From Paramylibacter ulvae (lineage in GTDB: Bacteria > Pseudomonadota > Alphaproteobacteria > Rhodobacterales > Rhodobacteraceae): a stretch of 64,000 nucleotides of DNA. Positions 44,154 to 52,337 of the stretch are shown here, one piece after another. The stretch is from contig NZ_BMZF01000003.1 of assembly GCF_014652655.1 (NCBI RefSeq), positions 186,001-250,000 on the forward strand, written 5' to 3'. Below the pieces are notes generated by a model, which ran no database searches, was not told the origin of the DNA, and saw nothing but the letters and a program-made list of their open reading frames with translations. Position numbers and translations under genes: made by a program. Within the stretch, counting starts at the first letter, position 1, and the number at the start of each line of letters is the position of its first letter.

Positions 44154-44941
44154 TGACAACATATGAAACGCTTGAAATTTCGATGGATGATCGCGGTGTT
44201 GCCACCGTGACCATGAACCGCCCTGATAAACGCAATGCGTTGAATGCACAGATGATGCTGGATCTGACCCATATGGCGCAAAACCTGGGTGCAGCGGATG
44301 AAACGCGGGCAATTGTGATCAAGGGTGCTGGCAAATTGTTCTGTTCGGGTGGCGATTTGCAGTGGATGATGGATCAAATTAACGCGGATCGCCAAACCCG
44401 CATGGCCGAGGCACGCAAACTGGCCACCATGTTGCAGGCATTGAATACCATGCCAACACCCCTTATCGGGCAAATTCATGGCGGCGCATTTGGTGGCGCG
44501 GTTGGTTTGGCCTGTGTCTGTGATGTGGCGATTGCACAGACGGGTACAAAATTTGGTCTGACGGAAACCAAACTGGGTCTTATCCCCGCAACGATTAGCC
44601 CCTATGTGATCGCGCGTATGGGCGAGGGTTTCGCACGGCGCGTTTTCATGTCTGCACGCATTTTTGATGCGACCGAGGCAGCGGCATTAAACATCATCGC
44701 CAAAAGCGTGGATGCATCCGATTTGCCCCTTGCCATCGAAGCAGAAATCGCGCCATATTTGCACGTCGCACCACAAGCGGTGGGCCATGCAAAGGCATTG
44801 GCGCGCAAACTTGGCCCTAAAATTGATGATGCGGTAATCGACGAAACAATCACCCTTTTAGCAGACGTCTGGGAGGGTGCAGAAGCATCCGAAGGTTTGG
44901 ATGCGTTTTTAAACAAAACGACCCCAAGCTGGGCAGATTGA
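44150..44941 (+). CDS. Enoyl-CoA hydratase, probable methylglutaconyl-CoA hydratase
   Basis: A 263-residue crotonase. TMNRPDKRNALNAQMM, LFCSGGDLQWM near residue 64, IHGGAFGGAVGLACVCDV oxyanion region, and GLTETKLGLIPATISPYVI with catalytic glutamate. The ETKLGLIPATISPYV string is typical of the methylglutaconyl-CoA hydratase (LiuC/AUH) group. Start overlaps the lyase stop (ATGATGA). It supplies HMG-CoA to the lyase and ends the leucine set. Confidence 0.92.
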   Translation: MMTTYETLEISMDDRGVATVTMNRPDKRNALNAQMMLDLTHMAQNLGAADETRAIVIKGAGKLFCSGGDLQWMMDQINADRQTRMAEARKLATMLQALNTMPTPLIGQIHGGAFGGAVGLACVCDVAIAQTGTKFGLTETKLGLIPATISPYVIARMGEGFARRVFMSARIFDATEAAALNIIAKSVDASDLPLAIEAEIAPYLHVAPQAVGHAKALARKLGPKIDDAVIDETITLLADVWEGAEASEGLDAFLNKTTPSWAD

Positions 44942-44954
44942 CGAAAGATGCGAC

Positions 44955-45668
44955 ATGAAAATTGGCATTTTGCAAACAGGGCACGCACCTGATGAATTGA
45001 TCGGCAAACATGGCGATTACGATCAGATGTTCGTTCGCCTGTTGGCAGGGCTTGGGTTTGAATTTGAAACATTTCCCGTTTTGCACAATGAATTCCCCGA
45101 ATCGGTCACGTCCAAGGATGGCTGGATTGTGACGGGTTCCAAACATGGCGCCTATGAGGATCACGATTGGATCCCCCCGCTTGAAAATTTCATCCGCGAA
45201 AGCTTTGCAAAAAACGTCCCCATGGCGGGGTTTTGTTTTGGCCATCAAATCATGGCACAGGCCTTGGGCGGCAAGGTTGTGAAATTTGACGGTGGCTGGG
45301 CGGCGGGGCGCACGGATTATCGCATGGGTGATGAAACGCTAACTATGATCGGCTGGCATCAGGACCAAGTGGTTGAAATCCCACCCATGGCAACGCCCAC
45401 AATGGAAACCGATTTTTGCAGATATGCAGGGCTATCATACGGATCAAACGCCATGTCATGGCAACCCCATCCCGAATTCACCACGGAATTCGCCAAAGGG
45501 TTGCTGGCGGCACGCTATTCCGTATTTGACGATGCACAGGCAAAACAAGTCGCCGACAGTTTGACCGACGAACCATTATCAACGCCCAAGTTGGTTGAAA
45601 TGGTGCGCGATTTTTTCATGGCGGCAAAACAGGGCGCCACATCACAGGGCACAAAGGAAGCATCATGA
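44955..45668 (+). CDS. Class I glutamine amidotransferase-like protein
   Basis: A 237-residue stand-alone class I GATase (GMP synthase amidotransferase-like). The nucleophile cysteine is in GFCFGHQIMAQALGG near residue 95 and the catalytic histidine-glutamate pair in SWQPHPEF near residue 176, so the triad looks intact. There is no synthetase partner. Proteins of this type can hydrolyse gamma-glutamyl amides, and here it is coupled (ATGA) to an omega-aminotransferase. Only 13 bp separate it from the leucine operon, so it may be read through from there. Substrate unknown. Confidence 0.82.
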   Translation: MKIGILQTGHAPDELIGKHGDYDQMFVRLLAGLGFEFETFPVLHNEFPESVTSKDGWIVTGSKHGAYEDHDWIPPLENFIRESFAKNVPMAGFCFGHQIMAQALGGKVVKFDGGWAAGRTDYRMGDETLTMIGWHQDQVVEIPPMATPTMETDFCRYAGLSYGSNAMSWQPHPEFTTEFAKGLLAARYSVFDDAQAKQVADSLTDEPLSTPKLVEMVRDFFMAAKQGATSQGTKEAS

Positions 45669-47062
45669 ATAAAATCACCAACCATCTGCCCACCGCCGAA
45701 TTACAAGCACTTGATGCCGCGCACCACATGCACCCGTTTACCGCTGGCGCAGAGCTTGCGAAAAAGGGTGCGCGAGTGATTACCGCCGCAAATGGCGTGA
45801 CATTAACGGATTCTGACGGCAATCAGATGCTGGATGCCATGGCAGGCCTGTGGTGTGTGAATATTGGATATGGGCGTAAAGAATTGGCCAATGTGGCCGC
45901 CGCACAAATGGAACAATTGCCCTATTACAACACGTTTTTTCAAACCACGCATGTGCCCGCAATTGCATTAAGTGCAAAGCTCGCTGAACTGGCACCCGCC
46001 CATATTAACAACGTTTTTTATGCAGGTTCAGGTTCCGAGGCGAATGATACAAACATCCGCATGGTGCGCCATTATTGGGCCGCCAAGGGCAAGCCCACGA
46101 AAACCACAATTATCAGCCGCAAAAATGCCTATCACGGGTCAACAATTGGTGGCGCGTCATTGGGTGGCATGTCAGGGATGCATGCGCAAGGTGGGCTTCC
46201 GATTCCGGGCATTGCCTATATCGATCAGCCAAATTGGTATGCAGAGGGTGGCGATTTATCTCCCGAAGATTTCGGTCTTGAACGTGCGCGCCAATTGGAA
46301 TTGAAAATCGCCGAACTTGGCGAAGATAACGTGGCTGCATTTATCGCCGAACCGGTACAGGGTGCGGGCGGTGTGATCGTTCCCCCCGCAACATATTGGC
46401 CAGAAATTCAGCGCATTTGTGATGCGCATGACATCCTGTTAATCGCGGATGAGGTGATTTGTGGATTTGGGCGCACGGGCAATTGGTTTGGGTCGCAAAC
46501 CTATGACATTCGCCCCGATATTATGACCATCGCCAAGGGGCTATCATCGGGTTACGCCCCGATCGGTGGGTCATTGATCAGCGATGAAATCGCCGATGTG
46601 GTTAATAACGCAGGCGATTTTAACCACGGTTATACCTATAACGGGCATCCTGTGTCCGCCGCTGTGGCCTTGGAAAATCTGCGAATTTTGCAAGAGGAAA
46701 AAATCATCGAAACCGCGTGTGAAACCACCATGCCCTATCTGGCCGAAAAATGGCACGCTTTGGCGGATCACCCGTTGATTGGCGAAACAAATATTGTGGG
46801 CATGATGGGATCAATCGTGATGACCCCAGATAAATCTGCACGCGCGCCGTTCAAATCGGATGCGGGGACGGTTGGGTTTATTTGCCGAGAGTTTTGTTTT
46901 GAAAACGGTCTGGTCATGCGCCATGTCGGTGATCGCATGATTATTTCACCGCCACTTGTTCTGACCACATCGGATGTGGATGTGTTGATTGAACGCGCCG
47001 TCAAATCATTGGATCAAACATTGGCCAAGGCAACAGCGGATGGGTTGATGGTGGCAGGATAG
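45665..47062 (+). CDS. Class III (omega) aminotransferase, putrescine/amine-pyruvate type
   Basis: A 465-residue PLP enzyme. HHMHPFTAGAELAKKGARVI and LDAMAGLWCVNIGYGRKELA at the start, GSGSEANDTNIRMVRHYW near residue 122, LLIADEVICGFGRTGNWFG with the PLP-contacting aspartate near residue 260, and the PLP lysine in MTIAKGLSSGYAPIGG near residue 288. The pattern matches the SpuC-like group that deaminates putrescine, cadaverine or related amines using pyruvate. Overlaps the GATase by 4 bp. It could supply the deaminating step for the polyamine genes further right. Confidence 0.88.
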   Translation: MNKITNHLPTAELQALDAAHHMHPFTAGAELAKKGARVITAANGVTLTDSDGNQMLDAMAGLWCVNIGYGRKELANVAAAQMEQLPYYNTFFQTTHVPAIALSAKLAELAPAHINNVFYAGSGSEANDTNIRMVRHYWAAKGKPTKTTIISRKNAYHGSTIGGASLGGMSGMHAQGGLPIPGIAYIDQPNWYAEGGDLSPEDFGLERARQLELKIAELGEDNVAAFIAEPVQGAGGVIVPPATYWPEIQRICDAHDILLIADEVICGFGRTGNWFGSQTYDIRPDIMTIAKGLSSGYAPIGGSLISDEIADVVNNAGDFNHGYTYNGHPVSAAVALENLRILQEEKIIETACETTMPYLAEKWHALADHPLIGETNIVGMMGSIVMTPDKSARAPFKSDAGTVGFICREFCFENGLVMRHVGDRMIISPPLVLTTSDVDVLIERAVKSLDQTLAKATADGLMVAG

Positions 47063-47100
47063 CGAACGCTATGCTCATCAAATCCTAACGCATTTCACGC

Positions 47101-47106
47101 TATAAC
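47101..47106 (+). promoter_or_regulatory. Candidate -10 element (TATAAC)
   Basis: TATAAC matches five of six bases of the sigma-70 -10 consensus. No good -35 is seen at the right distance. It would start an RNA near 47112, just before the first hairpin of the structured interval. Confidence 0.3.
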
Positions 47107-47109
47107 ATT

Positions 47110-47325
47110 CCCGACGTCAAAGTGGTTTCACTTGTTTGTGGGCTGGCACCCACAGACAGGTTCCAAAATCATCGGTGGATAGGCGAAAGCCTTGGACAAA
47201 CGGATATAAAACCCCCGTTTGATTGAACAACCGCAACGGCGGGCCCGCCCAATTTCAAGACCCATATGCAAATATGCATGAACCCTCGCAACCCAATCAG
47301 GTTGCGGGGTGTTTGTGCTGTTTAT
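47110..47325 (+). ncRNA. Candidate structured RNA or long 5' leader of ppk2
   Basis: The chain of stems listed for 47063-47392 begins just after a TATAAC box and ends with a strong GC-rich hairpin (47284-47309) followed by TGTTTGTGCTGTTTATTT, a loose terminator-like tail. A GAAA tetraloop and an asymmetric internal loop (47167-47180) resemble folded regulatory RNA. I could not match it to tmRNA, SRP RNA, RNase P, 6S or a riboswitch class I know. Strand is assumed from the order of box and terminal hairpin and from ppk2. Confidence 0.3.
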
Positions 47326-47392
47326 TTATCAAACTGTCACAGTGTTTGGGTATACATTGGCGCTGATGAATAGCGCGCAGATGGGAAAGATC

Positions 47393-48310
47393 ATGAGCCT
47401 CGATAAGCCAAACACCAACGACAGTTGGAGCAAAACCGAATTTCAGGATTATCTGGACGAAGAATTAGAACAGGAAATGTATGATTCCCACATTCCCGAT
47501 GAATTGCGCAATCTTGATCGCCCACATAAAACCGACCCGATTGATCGCCACATTTATTTTAACGAACTGTTCCGCCTGCAAGCGGAATTGGTGAAATTGC
47601 AGGAATGGGTGATCGAAACCAAATCCAAGGTTGTGATAATATTCGAGGGTCGCGATGCCGCGGGCAAGGGGGGCGTGATCAAACGCATCACGCAGCGCCT
47701 GAACCCACGCGTGTGCCGCGTGGTGGCATTGCCCGCACCCAATGATCGCGAAACTTCGCAATGGTATTTCCAGCGGTTCGTGCCCCATTTGCCCGCGGGC
47801 GGTGAAATCGTTTTGTTTGACCGATCATGGTATAACCGCGCAGGCGTGGAACGGGTGATGGAATTTGCCGATGACAATCAGGTTGATCAATTTTTCCACG
47901 ACGTTCCTGAATTTGAACGCATGTTGGATCGATCTGGGATCAAGCTGATTAAATATTGGTTTTCGATCACTGACGAAGAACAACAATATCGCTTCCTCAC
48001 CCGCATCCACGACCCAATGAAACAATGGAAGCTGAGCCCAATGGATTTGCAATCGCGTATCCGCTGGGAAGATTACACCGTCGCAAAAGAGGAAATGTTA
48101 CAACGCACCAACATACCAGAGGCACCTTGGTTCATTGTTGAAGGTAACGATAAAAAACGCGCACGCCTCAATTGTATGGATCACCTGTTGGCGCAAATCC
48201 CATATGGTGATGTGCCACATGATACAATCACATTGCCCGAACGTGTTTCAAACCCTGACTATGAACGGGCAGTTCTGCCAACCGACCTGTATGTTCCGAA
48301 AAAATATTAA
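47393..48310 (+). CDS. ppk2: Polyphosphate kinase 2
   Basis: A 305-residue PPK2-family enzyme that moves phosphate between polyphosphate and nucleoside phosphates. Walker A FEGRDAAGKGGVIKRI near residue 83, the lid region LPAPNDRETSQWYFQRFVPH, Walker B IVLFDRSWYNRAGVERVM near residue 140, and WYFSITDEEQ-type downstream motif (YWFSITDEEQQYRF) are present. Single-domain class (about 300 residues). Start chosen at 47393 because GGGAAAG precedes it; the frame is open from 47309. Long structured leader upstream. Confidence 0.93.
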   Translation: MSLDKPNTNDSWSKTEFQDYLDEELEQEMYDSHIPDELRNLDRPHKTDPIDRHIYFNELFRLQAELVKLQEWVIETKSKVVIIFEGRDAAGKGGVIKRITQRLNPRVCRVVALPAPNDRETSQWYFQRFVPHLPAGGEIVLFDRSWYNRAGVERVMEFADDNQVDQFFHDVPEFERMLDRSGIKLIKYWFSITDEEQQYRFLTRIHDPMKQWKLSPMDLQSRIRWEDYTVAKEEMLQRTNIPEAPWFIVEGNDKKRARLNCMDHLLAQIPYGDVPHDTITLPERVSNPDYERAVLPTDLYVPKKY

Positions 48311-48564
48311 CGCAGGCGGCGGTAAATGATTTTATCGCTGTCTGATTTTTCAGGCCGACCATTTGGCAAAATTGCGTGATAGACGATGAAATCCAGCCGA
48401 TTGTCATTGATGTCTTTGATGGATTTAGACACCTCTGTGCCAAATTCCGCCAATGTGCCGCATTCGGGGTGACGCGCGGAAATGTCCTCTAATGTGAAAC
48501 TGGCACCCACATCCAATTTATCGACCTCTGTGCGCAAAATTTCGATGTGATCATTTGTTAGCAT
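48307..48564 (-). CDS. Small protein, possibly DUF1413-like
   Basis: An 85-residue cytosolic protein. The sequence LDVGASFTLEDISARHPE, then GTEVSKSIKDI and a beta-rich end with arginines, is loosely like DUF1413 proteins, but the match is weak and made by eye. It converges on ppk2 with stop codons overlapping by 4 bp. AGGAGG-like sequence (GGGAGGAT) upstream of the ATG supports it as a real gene. Function unknown. Confidence 0.65.
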   Translation of the reverse strand: MLTNDHIEILRTEVDKLDVGASFTLEDISARHPECGTLAEFGTEVSKSIKDINDNRLDFIVYHAILPNGRPEKSDSDKIIYRRLR

Positions 48565-48626
48565 GACTATCCTCCCATAGTGTCGGATTAGCCTAGCGGT
48601 GAATGCCCATGTTTCAAAACAAAAAT

Positions 48627-49904
48627 TTAGCCCAAGATTTCATCGCGCTGTTTCAAAATGAAATCCATATCCACATCCAGCAGCGTTTTTTGTTTTGCGC
48701 TCTCAATCATCAAATCAATATGGGTTTTCAGGATATCACGCGCATCATCATCACCCTGATGATACAGCCGCCCCAAAGCATCCAAAATATGTTTGGTCAT
48801 CAACACATTCCCCGCCGCCGCACGGCGCAATGGATGAAATGCTGTGTTGATCAAATCGCGCAATGTCATGCCCGGTAAATGCAGCCGCGCAATCCCATCG
48901 CCATCACCCCGAATATGTTCGCGTAAGCCACGGCAAACGGGATTGCGCAATGCGGATGAAATCCGATCAATACAGGTGATCGCAGTGAACGTATCATTAA
49001 TCCCGGGCGAAAGGGCGCGCAGGGCAATTTCGATCATCAAACGGATCGAAAAATCTACATCCGACACAGGGGATCGTGACTCGGATAACATCACGGCAGC
49101 TTGCACATATTGCGTCACCTCGTCATCGGATGAAAGGTTGCCTTTCGCATAGACATTTGCGATTTTTGATCCCTTGATCACAAAATCCCCAAACCCGTGG
49201 CAGAGCTGAAAATACAGATCATGTTTTTGCGCAAATGCGATCAAACCCTTGCTGTCGATTTCGTCGATATACCCTGATCCGTCGGCGCAAATGGTCAGCG
49301 CGACATCTTTGTTGGTGTCATGTTTGGATTGAAATTCCTTTGGGTCTTCCGATGCGATCAACGCGTCAATATCGCGACCCAATTGTGATGAAATCGCCGC
49401 CAGTTCTTCGTCAACGGTGACGCTCACCGATGCGGTGCGAACGAAATAAATCAACTGTAATACCGCCAAAACCGCGAGTAACATGGTGATGGTGACGGAT
49501 ATTTTTGGAACAAAATCAGCGGTGGTTTGATATAAAACTGTCAATGAAAACAAAAACGTACCGCCAAATAGCCCTGCGGTGAATTGGTTGACGCGATCGG
49601 ATGTAAACCGTTGCAACAATCGCGGCCCAATATTACCCGCCGCCGTGGTGAACACCACCAGCACAATGGAATACACCAGACCAAGCGTGGTGATCGATGC
49701 CGATGCAACCGTGCCAAGAACGCGCGCGGCCGTGGTTTCATTCACGGCCAGAAACGAAAACCAGCCCGTTTCAAACGCATTTGGGAAATATCGATCCACG
49801 CCTAACCAGACAAAGGCAAAAAACCAAAAGGTCAACGCAATCAGCCCAGGAACCGTGGACAGTCCGCGTAATTGTTTTAGCCGTTTGCGCAATGCGCTGA
49901 TCAT
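48627..49904 (-). CDS. DUF2254 membrane protein
   Basis: A 425-residue protein. Four hydrophobic segments fall in residues 15-165 (for example LIALTFWFFAFVWLGV, LGTVASASITTLGLVYSIV, TAGLFGGTFLFSLTVLY, ISVTITMLLAVLAVLQLIYF), followed by a soluble C-terminal half with SPGINDTFTAITCIDRI, which is a DUF2254 hallmark. Role of the family is unknown; an ion channel or transport-related function has been guessed. It follows the ureohydrolase gene at 12 bp, so it is part of the GS - ureohydrolase transcript. Confidence 0.88.
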   Translation of the reverse strand: MISALRKRLKQLRGLSTVPGLIALTFWFFAFVWLGVDRYFPNAFETGWFSFLAVNETTAARVLGTVASASITTLGLVYSIVLVVFTTAAGNIGPRLLQRFTSDRVNQFTAGLFGGTFLFSLTVLYQTTADFVPKISVTITMLLAVLAVLQLIYFVRTASVSVTVDEELAAISSQLGRDIDALIASEDPKEFQSKHDTNKDVALTICADGSGYIDEIDSKGLIAFAQKHDLYFQLCHGFGDFVIKGSKIANVYAKGNLSSDDEVTQYVQAAVMLSESRSPVSDVDFSIRLMIEIALRALSPGINDTFTAITCIDRISSALRNPVCRGLREHIRGDGDGIARLHLPGMTLRDLINTAFHPLRRAAAGNVLMTKHILDALGRLYHQGDDDARDILKTHIDLMIESAKQKTLLDVDMDFILKQRDEILG

Positions 49905-49916
49905 GAAACCCCCTTG

Positions 49917-50885
49917 TTAAATGCGCCCGATCACGTGGCCCTTGGCGCCTTTTTTCTGTGCCAGCAAACACAACCAATCATGCGCCACCGTGGCCGCGGC
50001 CAATGCGGTGATTTCGCCGTGGTCATAGGCGGGCGCCACCTCGACCACATCCATGCCGATCAAGTTTAGATCACCCATGCCACGGATCAACTCCAATCCT
50101 TGCCAACTGGCCAACCCACCCACCACGGGCGTACCTGTGCCAGGGGCAAATGCGGGGTCGAACCCATCAATGTCGAACGAGATATAAACAGGCGCATCGC
50201 CTGCACGTTTTTTGATAATATCAAGGGCGGCATCAATGCCATTGCGATGCACCCACGGCGCGGTCAGGATTTCAAAACCCGCATCCGTATCATTATATGT
50301 ACGCAGCCCAATTTGTGTGGATTTTGATGTATCAATAATCCCATCCGCCGCAGCGCGCGCAAACATCGTGCCGTGATCCAATTGTTTGCCATCATCGGGC
50401 CATGTGTCGCAATGGGCGTCAAATTGCACCAATGCAATCGGCCCGTGTTTTTCGGCATGTGCTTTTAACAATGGATAGGCGATGAAATGATCGCCCCCAA
50501 GGGTCAACATTTTTGCATCCGATTTTAAAATTTCTCGTGCGTGATTGGTGATCGTATCAGCAATCGTTTCGGGATGATGGGGGTCCATGTAACAATCGCC
50601 ATAATCCGTGACGGCAAGCGTATCAAATGGGAAAAACCCAAATGGAAATGCATCCAATTCCGCCAATTGCGTTGATGCTTCGCGGATTGCGCGTGGCCCA
50701 AAACGACAGCCAGAGCGATTGGTCACAGAACAATCATACGGCACACCGCTGACCACCACATCAACATCGTTCAATTCACGGGTGTAACGGCGGCGCAGAA
50801 AGCTGAGCACACCAGAATAGGTGCGATCATCCGAACGCCCCAAATTTTCATTTGATCGAAATGCAAAATCACCTTTGGTTGTCAT
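49917..50885 (-). CDS. Agmatinase-family ureohydrolase
   Basis: A 322-residue binuclear manganese enzyme of the arginase/agmatinase family. Metal ligands are all visible: LGGDHFIAYPLL near residue 149, VQFDAHCDTWPD near residue 172, and SFDIDGFDPAFAPGTGTPVVGGL near residue 252. It hydrolyses a guanidino compound to urea and an amine; agmatine to putrescine would fit the polyamine genes around it, but guanidinobutyrate or another guanidine is equally possible from sequence. It lies 11 bp after the GS-like gene. Confidence 0.9.
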   Translation of the reverse strand: MTTKGDFAFRSNENLGRSDDRTYSGVLSFLRRRYTRELNDVDVVVSGVPYDCSVTNRSGCRFGPRAIREASTQLAELDAFPFGFFPFDTLAVTDYGDCYMDPHHPETIADTITNHAREILKSDAKMLTLGGDHFIAYPLLKAHAEKHGPIALVQFDAHCDTWPDDGKQLDHGTMFARAAADGIIDTSKSTQIGLRTYNDTDAGFEILTAPWVHRNGIDAALDIIKKRAGDAPVYISFDIDGFDPAFAPGTGTPVVGGLASWQGLELIRGMGDLNLIGMDVVEVAPAYDHGEITALAAATVAHDWLCLLAQKKGAKGHVIGRI

Positions 50886-50896
50886 GGTTGCAATCC

Positions 50897-52243
50897 CTAT
50901 AGTCGGTTGAGGTAGGTGCGATATTCAATCGGTGCGATTTCCGTGGTTAACTGCGCAATTTCATCGCGCCGCACAGTGGCGTAAATATCGCGATATTCCG
51001 CGCCAAAAATTTGTGCGGCAATATCCGATGTTGCGAATTTTTCAACGGCTGTTGACCAATCATGAGTCAGCTTTTCAGGGATCACCGCATCATCGGCATC
51101 AATCGCGGGGGGCACGGGCAATTTGTTATCCAGCCCATGTAACATCCCACCCAAAATGGCGGCAAAGGCAAGGTATGGGTTCACATCTGCACCGCTAATC
51201 CGATGTTCCAGACGTGCGTCGTTGTTATCCGTGTCGGGCAGACGGATCGCAGCGCCGCGATGATCCAATCCCCAATTTGGATGGGTTGGCGCAAAGCTGT
51301 TTGCCTGAAAACGGCGATATGAATTGAGGTGGGGCGCAAAAATCGCCTGTAATTCTGGCATGGTTTCCAAAACACCACCAACAGCGTGGAACAGGCGTTC
51401 GCCCACACCATCATCGCTGGCGAAAATATTATTGCCATCATCATCCAACACAGATGCGTGCAAATGCATACCATTGCCCGGGTGTTCGGCGTATGGTTTG
51501 GCCATAAACGTGGCCTCCATCCCGTGATTTTGCACCACACCGCGCACAAGGCGGCGAAACATCAGCGCGGTATCGGCGGCGTAAAGCACATTATCGGTAT
51601 GCTGAAAATTGATCTCGAACTGGCCGGGGCCAAATTCCGCGATCAATGTATCAATCGGCATGTCCATCGCCAATGCGGCGGCCTGAATATCGCGTAACAA
51701 ATCCTCTGATCGGCTCAGCACATCCAGATCATAGTTTTGCGCATCGGGCGACCAATCGGGCGGGGTTGGGGATTGATCGGGGTCATCGCGCGGATGGAAT
51801 ACGTAAAATTCCAATTCGCAAGCAATCACAGGGTGAAGCCCCTGCGCCTTGAACCGATCCCAGATATTGGCCAGTATTTGGCGAGATGATAGCGTGCTAA
51901 TTTCGCCATTATCATCGGTCATTTCGACCAAAATTTGCGCCACATCGCCATCTGCCCATGGCACATTGCACAGGGTTTCAACAACTGGCACCAAATCGGC
52001 GTCGGGGTCACCGGCAACAATGCCAAGTCCCGTTTCATCCACATCATTGCCCAAAATATTGGGGCAATAGGTGGACATGGGCAAGCGCACGCTGCCTTTG
52101 CCAAGTTTGTCAATTTCGCTGCTCGGGAGCCATTTGCCGCGTAGCACCGCGTTCATGTCACATAACATGATTTCAATGCGTTCGGGCGTGCCATGTGTTT
52201 GGCAATATTCGGTGTAGATGTCTGAAAAATTGGACACGTTCAT
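50897..52243 (-). CDS. Glutamine synthetase-family gamma-glutamylamine ligase (PuuA-like), copy 1
   Basis: A 448-residue GS-fold protein. N-terminal beta-Grasp part: IEIMLCDMNAVLRGKWLP near residues 22-40. Catalytic part: ACELEFYVF, EFGPGQFEINFQHTD near residue 210, GNGMHLHASVLDD near residue 255, NSYRRFQANSFAPTHPNWG, RLEHRISGADVNPYLAFAAI. It lacks the adenylylation tyrosine region of housekeeping GlnA and reads like gamma-glutamylputrescine or gamma-glutamylethanolamide synthetases. The frame extends to a GTG at 52294, but ATG 52243 gives the family's usual start; neither has an ideal ribosome-binding site. Divergent from copy 2. Confidence 0.85.
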   Translation of the reverse strand: MNVSNFSDIYTEYCQTHGTPERIEIMLCDMNAVLRGKWLPSSEIDKLGKGSVRLPMSTYCPNILGNDVDETGLGIVAGDPDADLVPVVETLCNVPWADGDVAQILVEMTDDNGEISTLSSRQILANIWDRFKAQGLHPVIACELEFYVFHPRDDPDQSPTPPDWSPDAQNYDLDVLSRSEDLLRDIQAAALAMDMPIDTLIAEFGPGQFEINFQHTDNVLYAADTALMFRRLVRGVVQNHGMEATFMAKPYAEHPGNGMHLHASVLDDDGNNIFASDDGVGERLFHAVGGVLETMPELQAIFAPHLNSYRRFQANSFAPTHPNWGLDHRGAAIRLPDTDNNDARLEHRISGADVNPYLAFAAILGGMLHGLDNKLPVPPAIDADDAVIPEKLTHDWSTAVEKFATSDIAAQIFGAEYRDIYATVRRDEIAQLTTEIAPIEYRTYLNRL

Positions 52244-52337
52244 CTTCTCATTATAAGGTTGGTTTACACTATCAGGCGGATTGATTTTGTCCACTGTATG
52301 TGCGCCAGATCGGCATAATTTATAACAGGATACTATC

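Larger units (their letters stand above)
47063..47392. other. Gene-free, highly structured interval upstream of ppk2
   Basis: 330 bp without a plausible gene. Reading rightward it holds five inverted repeats: 47120-47133 (AAGTG/CACTT), 47133-47158 (10-bp stem), 47162-47196 (TCCAA/TTGGA enclosing AGGC-GAAA-GCCT), 47197-47221 (CAAACGG/CCGTTTG), and 47284-47309 (10-bp stem), plus the palindrome GGCGGGCCCGCC at 47238-47249. The ppk2 ribosome-binding site GGGAAAG lies at its right end. Confidence 0.7.

Noticed and set aside
47063-47392. Known RNA classes (tmRNA, SRP RNA, RNase P, 6S, SAM, glycine, TPP, cobalamin riboswitches)
   Set aside because: None of their core consensus strings were found; retained only as an unidentified structured interval.
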